Assembly (NCBI GenBank): GCA_934167755.1
Contig: CAKPLT010000024.1
Location: 1 to 12,587 of the forward strand
DNA: 12,587 nt
DNA from: an uncultured Clostridia bacterium
GTDB taxonomy: Bacteria > Bacillota > Clostridia > TANB77 > CAG-508
Reading direction: 5' to 3'
Shown here: positions 7,596 through 12,587 of the stretch, one piece after another
Layout of the letters: each line of letters begins with the position of its first letter
How positions within the stretch are numbered: the first letter of the stretch is position 1
Notes under the pieces: model-generated
What the model saw: only the letters and a program-made list of their open reading frames with translations
Databases searched by the model: none
What the model was told of the DNA's origin: nothing
Program-made: the position numbers and the translations under genes

Positions 7596-7629
7596 AAAAG
7601 GTGCACTGCTCTATGACACCTTCTTTTTT
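7594..7629. terminator. Hairpin terminator, probably the original one for the rnj-gltX-DUF951 operon
   Basis: AAGGTG (7598-7603) pairs with CACCTT (7617-7622), extended by A/T runs on both sides, so it can work in both directions. Read on the minus strand, and with the insertion at 7631-8110 removed, it would sit directly after the DUF951 stop codon. On the plus strand it follows the remnant ending at 7595. Confidence 0.6.
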
Positions 7630-7630
7630 A
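7623..7630. repeat. Left copy of the 8-bp target duplication of the ISL3 relic
   Basis: CTTTTTTA, identical to 8103-8110, directly abutting the left inverted-repeat end. An 8-bp duplication is typical of ISL3-family insertion. Confidence 0.75.
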
Positions 7631-7641
7631 GGTTCTATAAT

Positions 7642-7684
7642 AAATGTTGGGGTGATATAAAAAACCACTTCAACATTTTTTATT
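7642..7684 (+). terminator. Terminator-like hairpin inside the left end of the ISL3 relic
   Basis: AAATGTTGGGGTG (7642-7654) can pair with CACTTCAACATTT (7666-7678): 13 bp with two G-U pairs and an 11-nt loop, followed by further T residues. Insertion sequences often block incoming transcription in this way; here that role is an inference. Confidence 0.5.
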
Positions 7685-7727
7685 ATTTTAAATAAAATAA
7701 ACACACTTATCAAAATACCTGATATAA

Positions 7728-7934
7728 TGTAATTGCTACAAAACATTAAATGGGGTATTGAAATGTGCTGAAACTTATCAACATTGGTCTTATGAAATTA
7801 AGAATTCTTTAGAAGTTCCCTATTCTAATGGACCAATTGAGGGAACAAATAATAAAATAAAAGCTTTAAAGCGTGTAACTTTTAGTATGACTAAGTTTGA
7901 TAACTTTAAAGCACGAATAATATTATTAAATTAA
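7728..7934 (+). pseudogene. C-terminal fragment of an ISL3-family transposase
   Basis: An open frame of 68 codons with no proper start, preceded by TAA at 7725. It contains YSNGPIEGTNNKIKALKR, the signature of the C-terminal part of the ISL3 DDE transposase domain, followed by the FDNFKARIILL segment and a natural TAA end. The N-terminal helix-turn-helix and most of the catalytic domain are missing, so it cannot be active. Confidence 0.87.
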
Positions 7935-8102
7935 TTCAACTATAACAGATTAACAGTTTTTACCAATTGTTTAGATTGGTTTATTAACTGAGCAAATAAT
8001 TACATATTTTTAGGTATTTCTTAGTTTAAGCATTAAATTGTACTAAAAAAGCTGAGGCAGAAAACTTTTAAAGTTTTCCACCCTAACTATTGACATAGAG
8101 CC

Positions 8103-8110
8103 CTTTTTTA
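8103..8110. repeat. Right copy of the 8-bp target duplication of the ISL3 relic
   Basis: CTTTTTTA immediately after the right inverted-repeat end, the same as 7623-7630. Confidence 0.75.
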
Positions 8111-8115
8111 CTATT

Positions 8116-8301
8116 TCATTCAGCTTTTTTTTCTATTTTTGTTATTGCTTTCAATGCTTTAGGTCTTTCAAGAACTACAACATGACCACACCCTTGACAT
8201 TTTAGTTTAAAGTCAACACCAATCCTTGTAATTTCCCATAGTTTGCTTCCACATGGATGTGGCTTTTTAGTTCTAACTATATCTCCGATATCGTATTCCA
8301 T
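8116..8301 (-). CDS. DUF951 family small protein
   Basis: A 61-residue cytoplasmic protein of the DUF951 family, which is widespread in Firmicutes and has no assigned function. Family hallmarks: DIGDIVRTKKPHPCGSKLWE (4-23), then KLKCQGCGHVV (32-42) and RPK (46-48). C17, C35 and C38 suggest a metal-binding knuckle, and a nucleic-acid role is conceivable but unproven. AAAGGAGG lies 8 nt before the ATG. The gene starts 24 bp after gltX and is the last of the rnj-gltX-DUF951 operon. The ISL3 relic with its target duplication begins 5 bp beyond the stop codon. Confidence 0.93.
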   Translation of the reverse strand: MEYDIGDIVRTKKPHPCGSKLWEITRIGVDFKLKCQGCGHVVVLERPKALKAITKIEKKAE

Positions 8302-8325
8302 ATTGAGTTCCTCCTTTACCTTTGA

Positions 8326-9987
8326 TTATTTCAAATTCTCCTTAGCAACTTCAAAACGCTTAGTAATTCTATCTTTTCCAAGTATTTGCATAATTTCATA
8401 CATATCAGGAGTATTAGTTCTAGAAGTTAATGCAACTCTTAAAACTGTACTAACATCACCAACATGAGCCTTATACATACCAGGGTTTGCTTTAAATTCT
8501 TTAACTTCTCCTACATATCCCATTTCTACAGCTAATGCTTTAATTTTATCAAACCAAGCTTGTTTATCATCATTTTCATCATAATATTTTTGAATATATA
8601 AATCTAATATTTTAGAAATATCTTTTATATCTGAAATTGCTGGTTGATATGGATATTCTTGAGTCTTTCCATAGAATTTATCATCATACATATATTCAAT
8701 ATTTTCTTTAACATCTGACCATTTTGCAATATCTTTTCTAGGTTTTTTATTTCCTCTTTCAATTCCAAACACTTTCAAAGCATATTCTTTATCTTCTAAC
8801 ATTTCAGCAAGTTCTTTATCAAACTCTTCTGCCCATTCTAAAGAATACTTATAAACTTCTTCAGCTGTCATTTTAGATATTACTGTCTTTCCTATGTCTA
8901 GTAATTTTACCATATCAAATAATGCACCACTAACACTCATTTTATTTAATTGAAAATCGAATTCTTCCATTTGTTTGTCTGGATTTGCTCTTCTCCAATT
9001 TTCAAAAGTAGAATTGGCAATATTTAATAAATATTCTTTAACTGCTTCTGGTGGCATTCCTAATTTCTTATAGTAAGATACAGCCGCCTCTGGATCTTTT
9101 CTTTTACTTAATTTACGTTTTCCGCCATCATCATTTTTCATAATAGGTGAAATATGAGCATATTTGGGTGCCTTAAATCCTAATTCATGAAATAATTGTA
9201 AATGTAATGGAACAGAAGATAGCCATTCATCACCTCTAATAACATGAGTTGTTCTCATTAAGTGATCATCAACAGCATGTGCAAAATGATATGTAGGTAA
9301 TCCATCAGCTTTTATAATTACTATATCTTGGTCATTTTCTGGGAAATCAACATTTCCTTTTATAACATCTTTATGTTTAATTTTTCTATCTTCTCTACCT
9401 GGTGATTTAAATCTAATAATATAAGGAACTCCTGCTTTAATTTTTTCAGCCATTTCTTCAACTGAAAGATTTCTACATTTAGCCCATACACCATAATATC
9501 CAGGTCTTACCTTTGCAGCTTCTTGTTTTTTTCGCATTTCTTCACCATCTTCTGGTGTACAGAAACATGGATATGCTTTTCCTTGTTCTATCATATATTT
9601 AGCATAAGCTTGGTAAATATCTTTTCTTAAGCTTTGTTTATATGGTCCATAATTTCCTATTTCCTCAGTATCTGAAATCATTCCTTCATCAGGCATCATA
9701 TCAAAATCCTTTAATGAGTTCACAATATCTGTTACTCCATTTTCAACCTCTCTTTTTTGATCAGTATCTTCAACTCTTAAGAAAAATACCCCACCAGTTT
9801 TTTTAGATACCTCAATTGCAACTAATGATTGATATAATCCACCTATATGTACATAACCTGTTGGACTAGGAGCATATCTTGTTACAACTGCTCCTTCAGG
9901 TAAATTTCTTTCTGGATATTTTTCTTCATAATATGATATATCTTTCGCATCTGGAAAGATTAAATTTGCTAAATCTTTATAGTCCAT
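8326..9987 (-). CDS. gltX: Glutamyl-tRNA synthetase (553-residue class I enzyme)
   Basis: Charges tRNA-Glu (and tRNA-Gln if non-discriminating) with glutamate. Class I signatures: APSPTGYVHIGGL (39-51) with the HIGH motif as HIGG (47-50), and KLSKR (292-296) for KMSKS. C141 and C143 plus C171 mark the zinc-binding insert; the fourth ligand, His in E. coli, is replaced around N173. An N-terminal extension of about 30 residues precedes the HIGH region, and the length exceeds the ~480-residue bacterial norm, matching a longer form known in clostridia. AAAGGAGG lies 7 nt from the ATG. It begins 30 bp after the RNase J gene with no promoter or T-box leader of its own, so it is probably expressed from the RNase J promoter. 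Confidence 0.95.
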   Translation of the reverse strand: MDYKDLANLIFPDAKDISYYEEKYPERNLPEGAVVTRYAPSPTGYVHIGGLYQSLVAIEVSKKTGGVFFLRVEDTDQKREVENGVTDIVNSLKDFDMMPDEGMISDTEEIGNYGPYKQSLRKDIYQAYAKYMIEQGKAYPCFCTPEDGEEMRKKQEAAKVRPGYYGVWAKCRNLSVEEMAEKIKAGVPYIIRFKSPGREDRKIKHKDVIKGNVDFPENDQDIVIIKADGLPTYHFAHAVDDHLMRTTHVIRGDEWLSSVPLHLQLFHELGFKAPKYAHISPIMKNDDGGKRKLSKRKDPEAAVSYYKKLGMPPEAVKEYLLNIANSTFENWRRANPDKQMEEFDFQLNKMSVSGALFDMVKLLDIGKTVISKMTAEEVYKYSLEWAEEFDKELAEMLEDKEYALKVFGIERGNKKPRKDIAKWSDVKENIEYMYDDKFYGKTQEYPYQPAISDIKDISKILDLYIQKYYDENDDKQAWFDKIKALAVEMGYVGEVKEFKANPGMYKAHVGDVSTVLRVALTSRTNTPDMYEIMQILGKDRITKRFEVAKENLK

Positions 9988-10017
9988 TTCATTTCCTCCT
10001 TTAAAAAGTATGTTTCT

Positions 10018-11913
10018 CTATACTTCCATAATAATTGGTATAATCATAGGATTTCTCTTTGTTTTAATAAATAAATAATCTCGTAAATTTTCTTTAACAG
10101 TAGACTTGATTGTTGACCAATCTCTAACTCTTCTTTCTTCACACTTAGAAACCTCATGTCTAACCACACTTTTTACATCATCCATTAAATTTTCTGATTC
10201 TCTAACATATACAAATCCTCTTGAAATTACATCAGGTCCTGCGACAACTTCTCCTGTTTGAGAATCCATTGTTAATACAATTACTATCAATCCATCTTGT
10301 GCAAGATGTTGTCTGTCTCTTAATACAATATTTCCAACATCTCCAACTCCAAGACCATCAACAAGAACTCTTCCACTTGGTACTGTTCCAGTAAATTTAG
10401 CCTCATTTTCATTTATCTCTAAGACTCTACCATTTGTCATCATGAATATATTGTCTTTATCAATTCCCATCAATTCAGCTGTTTCTTGATGTGCTCTTAA
10501 TTGTCTATATTCACCATGAACAGGTATAAAATATTTAGGTTTTGCTAAAGCTAATATCAATTTTTGTTCTTCTTGGCAAGCATGTCCTGAAACATGTACA
10601 TCAGCTAAAGCACTATATACAACCTCTGCGCCTAATTGCATTAAATCATCAATAACTTTTGAAACATATTTTTCGTTTCCTGGTATTGGTGTTGCAGAAA
10701 TTATTATTAAATCATTTGGTGTTATTTTTACTTTTCTATGGTCTCCTGCTGCCATTCTCGTTAAAGCTGACATTGGTTCACCTTGACTACCTGTTGTTAT
10801 TATTACAAGTTGGTCATCTGTATAACTTCCAATCATATCAATATCTATAAATATATTTTCTGGACATTCAATATATCCTAATTCAACAGCTGTAGTTATA
10901 ATATTTATCATACTTCTACCACATACTGCAATCTTTCTACCATATTTTACTGCTGAATTTACAATTTGTTGAATTCTGTGTACATTTGAAGCAAATGTTG
11001 CAACAACTATTCTTTTTGTACAATTCATAAATAATTTCTCAAATACATCTCCTACTGAAGATTCAGACATTGTAAATCCTCTTCTTTCAGCATTAGTACT
11101 ATCTGACATTAATGCTAAAATTCCTTGTCCTCCTAATTCTGCAATTCTTCCAAAGTTCATTATTTGACCATCTATTGGAGTATAATCAACTTTAAAATCT
11201 CCTGTATGAAGAATTGTACCTGCAGGTGTTGTTATTGCGAGCATTACTGAATCTGGTATACTATGTGAACTTCTAATAAATTCAACTTTAAAATTATTTC
11301 CTAATTTAATTGTATCTCCTTGATTTACTATGTGCATATCTGTACTTCTTAACAATTTATGTTCTTCTAATTTATTACTTATTAATCCTGCGGTTAATCT
11401 TGTTGAATATATTGGCACATTTATTTGTTTTAAGAAATATGGAATTCCACCTATATGATCTTCATGTCCATGTGTTATAACCATTCCTTTAATTTTCTCT
11501 TGATTTTTCACTAAATATGTTACATCTGGTATTACTAAATCAACACCTAACATATCATCTTCTGGAAATGAAATACCACAATCTACAACTATTATTTCAT
11601 CTTCATATTCAAATACTGTTATATTTTTTCCAATTTCATGTAATCCACCTAATGGTATAATTTTTAAATTTGATTTTTTGAATATTTCTCGATTTTGCTT
11701 TTTATTTGTACTTTTTGTAGTTTTAGTACTTGCAGTCGTATTTGTTTTACCAGTTTCTTTCTTTTCTCCTCTTATATTCTTTGTTCCCTTAGTATTTTTC
11801 CTTATTGTTTCTTTCTTATTTGTGTTTGTTTTTCTCTTTCTTTCCGTTAAAATTTTTTTTACTTCGTTTGCTTCATTCACTGTCTCATTTGAAGCATTGT
11901 TTTCATCTGTCAT
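10018..11913 (-). CDS. rnj: Ribonuclease J, metallo-beta-lactamase/beta-CASP endo- and 5'-exonuclease
   Basis: Matures and degrades RNA. 631 residues with the start at 11913. The metallo-beta-lactamase core holds HGHEDH (148-153), the SSHSIPDS histidine H217, and TGDF with D239. The beta-CASP part includes TTGSQGEP (373-380), SGHACQEE (442-449) and PVHGEYR (464-470), and a C-terminal RNase J domain follows. Residues 1-78 are an extra Lys/Thr/Asn-rich, basic, probably disordered extension absent from the 555-residue Bacillus RNase J1. MTDENN is preferred as start because GGGAG lies about 12 nt upstream, while an ORF extended to 11988 would read through the leader hairpin. First gene of the operon with gltX and DUF951; whether it is the J1 or J2 type cannot be decided. 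Confidence 0.95.
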   Translation of the reverse strand: MTDENNASNETVNEANEVKKILTERKRKTNTNKKETIRKNTKGTKNIRGEKKETGKTNTTASTKTTKSTNKKQNREIFKKSNLKIIPLGGLHEIGKNITVFEYEDEIIVVDCGISFPEDDMLGVDLVIPDVTYLVKNQEKIKGMVITHGHEDHIGGIPYFLKQINVPIYSTRLTAGLISNKLEEHKLLRSTDMHIVNQGDTIKLGNNFKVEFIRSSHSIPDSVMLAITTPAGTILHTGDFKVDYTPIDGQIMNFGRIAELGGQGILALMSDSTNAERRGFTMSESSVGDVFEKLFMNCTKRIVVATFASNVHRIQQIVNSAVKYGRKIAVCGRSMINIITTAVELGYIECPENIFIDIDMIGSYTDDQLVIITTGSQGEPMSALTRMAAGDHRKVKITPNDLIIISATPIPGNEKYVSKVIDDLMQLGAEVVYSALADVHVSGHACQEEQKLILALAKPKYFIPVHGEYRQLRAHQETAELMGIDKDNIFMMTNGRVLEINENEAKFTGTVPSGRVLVDGLGVGDVGNIVLRDRQHLAQDGLIVIVLTMDSQTGEVVAGPDVISRGFVYVRESENLMDDVKSVVRHEVSKCEERRVRDWSTIKSTVKENLRDYLFIKTKRNPMIIPIIMEV

Positions 11914-11973
11914 AATTTTAATTTTCTCCCTTCTTAATTTGTTATATTTCAATTTCATTTTACGTACAAATAC

Positions 11974-12044
11974 AAAATGGAAGAACAAAGCTTATTCTTT
12001 ACATGAACTACCGCTCTTTCATGTTTATAAGCTCTTCCCATTTT
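11974..12044 (-). promoter_or_regulatory. Compound hairpin in the RNase J mRNA leader, candidate cis-regulatory RNA
   Basis: Four collinear helices total 24 Watson-Crick pairs: AAAAT/ATTTT (11974-11978 with 12040-12044, one bulged C), GGAAGA/TCTTCC (11979-11984 with 12033-12038), GCTTAT/ATAAGC (11990-11995 with 12027-12032) and ACATGAA/TTCATGT (12001-12007 with 12018-12024). The 10-nt apical loop in the RNA is AGAGCGGUAG. The internal loops are asymmetric, as in functional RNAs, and there is no T run after it. It lies about 80 nt downstream of the predicted start and 60 nt before the RNase J ATG. Autoregulation by RNase J is a possibility only. Confidence 0.6.
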
Positions 12045-12130
12045 TTGCTATTTTAATTATTCGCTTTTTCTCTCTTTTTAATACACTAAAACAAAATCTC
12101 TTTTTTTGCCCTTTTGGCAGTCTGTTAATA

Positions 12131-12159
12131 ATTATAACAAATTTTCCTATTTTTGTCAA
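12131..12159 (-). promoter_or_regulatory. Consensus sigma-A promoter of the rnj-gltX-DUF951 operon
   Basis: On the minus strand: TTGACA (12159-12154), a 17-bp spacer, TATAAT (12136-12131), perfect in both boxes. Transcription should start near 12124, leaving a leader of about 210 nt. A small TGCC/GGCA hairpin can form close to the 5' end of the RNA. Confidence 0.9.
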
Positions 12160-12160
12160 G

Positions 12161-12197
12161 AAAAAACGACCAATTCAGAGTTCCCTCCGAATTGGTC
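12161..12197 (-). terminator. Rho-independent terminator of the L,D-transpeptidase-like gene
   Basis: GACCAATTC and GAATTGGTC (12168-12176 and 12189-12197) form a 9-bp stem. It is extended by a G-U pair and GAG/CTC to a GGAA tetraloop, then GTTTTTTC on the minus strand. It starts 16 bp after the stop of the gene at 12213 and abuts the -35 box of the next promoter. Confidence 0.92.
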
Positions 12198-12212
12198 TAA
12201 AATCACAATTTA

Positions 12213-12587
12213 CTAATATACAATTGCTCTTGCTCCTAGTAATTTTGTTCTGTTATTCCACATATATTTAAGTGCTGCATTTGTAAGATGATTACATCCT
12301 GCTGAAGAAGGTACACCTATTATTCTATCTGGATGGAATGTTCTACCAGAAGAACGTGGTTCTATTCTACCTGTTCCATCTAGTTCACGTCCTCTTACTG
12401 TTTTACATTGCCAAAATTCATTTAATTGTTTGCCATTTGTTGACGGATTTACATATGCTGCTCCTATATAAAAATCAAATCTATTATGACCACCACCAAA
12501 ATAACTTCCTGTTGAAGTATTATATTCTTTTATTTTCTTCCATACTCCATTTTGTTTTTGCATTATATATAATTTTTGGTTTGTTGA
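12213..12587 (-). CDS. C-terminal part of a probable L,D-transpeptidase-like (YkuD) protein, start outside window
   Basis: The frame is open to the window edge, giving 124 visible residues; the Met at 12563 is internal, since STNQKLYI precedes it in frame. The pattern fits a YkuD domain: an entry strand KLYIMQKQNGVWKKIKEY, then STG, a core with SSGRTFHPDRIIGV, the motif SSAGCNHLTNAALKYMWNN with the presumed nucleophile Cys, and a closing strand GARAIVY. L,D-transpeptidases form 3-3 crosslinks in peptidoglycan or anchor proteins outside the membrane. The usual SHGC is SAGC here, so the His normally in the motif is missing; H in FHP, 13 residues before the Cys, might take part. A divergent or non-catalytic homologue is possible. 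It has its own strong terminator. Confidence 0.55.
   Translation of the reverse strand, partial: STNQKLYIMQKQNGVWKKIKEYNTSTGSYFGGGHNRFDFYIGAAYVNPSTNGKQLNEFWQCKTVRGRELDGTGRIEPRSSGRTFHPDRIIGVPSSAGCNHLTNAALKYMWNNRTKLLGARAIVY

Larger units (their letters stand above)
7631..8102 (+). mobile_element. ISL3-family insertion sequence relic, internally deleted
   Basis: The left end (7631-7654, GGTTCTATAATAAATGTTGG then GGTG) is an imperfect inverted repeat of the right end (8079-8102), 17 of 24 positions, and 18 of 24 against the copy at 53-76. Both ends are flanked by CTTTTTTA. Only the C-terminal part of the transposase survives (7728-7934), so about 1 kb of the usual element has been lost. The remnant is 472 bp and could be moved only by a transposase supplied elsewhere. 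It was inserted just past the DUF951 stop codon. Confidence 0.85.

Noticed and set aside
7555..7746. 63-codon minus-strand reading frame
   Set aside because: It runs across the terminator hairpin, the target duplication and the left end of the ISL3 relic, has no ribosome binding site, and its sequence is low in complexity. It is a chance frame.
7962..7980. Hairpin ACCAAT/ATTGGT after the transposase fragment
   Set aside because: Only 6 bp with a 7-nt loop and no clean T run; too weak to call a terminator.
9988..10017. Terminator, promoter or T-box between the RNase J gene and gltX
   Set aside because: The 30-bp gap holds only the gltX ribosome binding site. A short AAGTAT/ATACTT palindrome overlaps the stop region and lacks a T run.
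11950..12040. Possible short upstream ORF (28 codons from an ATG at about 12041) in the RNase J leader
   Set aside because: No ribosome binding site precedes the ATG, and the same bases are better explained by the long hairpin.
11678..12271. 197-codon plus-strand hydrophobic reading frame
   Set aside because: It is antisense to the Lys-rich RNase J tail, which yields Phe/Val/Leu-rich translation, and it runs through the leader, promoter and terminator.

Overview
The window is about 70% A+T and carries a chromosomal housekeeping segment of a low-GC Gram-positive bacterium, most likely an uncultured or gut-type member of the Clostridia. The evidence is the PASTA-domain Ser/Thr kinase with its PP2C phosphatase, RNase J, a DUF951 protein, a 553-residue glutamyl-tRNA synthetase, strong AGGAGG ribosome binding sites, and promoters close to TTGACA-17-TATAAT. 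No species can be named from the sequence alone. All genes lie on the minus strand except engB.

Layout from the left. Positions 1-76 are the right end of an ISL3-family insertion sequence that continues outside the window. prkC (117-2129), stp (2151-2885), rlmN (3006-4034) and a U32-family gene (4266-5501) follow, all read right to left. The rlmN-stp-prkC order is the classical Firmicutes arrangement. stp-prkC has its own promoter and rlmN its own terminator. A 204-bp inverted-repeat element (4048-4251) sits between the U32 gene and rlmN, 4 nt from the rlmN ribosome binding site. The U32 gene and engB (5717-6298, plus strand) are fired from back-to-back promoters. engB converges through a shared terminator on a cell-surface protein gene (6362-7294) with an Ig-like domain and an LPKAG sorting-like tail. 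From 7295 to 8115 there is no intact gene. This stretch holds a promoter, a broken coding remnant, a terminator and a 472-bp ISL3 relic with matching ends and a perfect 8-bp target duplication. Then come the DUF951 gene (8116-8301), gltX (8326-9987) and the RNase J gene (10018-11913), which form one operon behind a consensus promoter and a leader of about 210 nt. The window ends inside a probable L,D-transpeptidase-like gene (12213 to beyond 12587).

Functionally, the window joins cell-wall sensing and signalling (PrkC/Stp), ribosome and RNA maturation or decay (RlmN, EngB, U32/TrhP-like, RNase J), tRNA charging (GltX) and wall-associated proteins. I see no defence system, CRISPR array, prophage or biosynthetic cluster. 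The least explained items are the long compound hairpin in the RNase J leader, the inverted-repeat element with doubled end units beside rlmN, the non-canonical sorting signal, and the ISL3 relic that separates DUF951 from its terminator.
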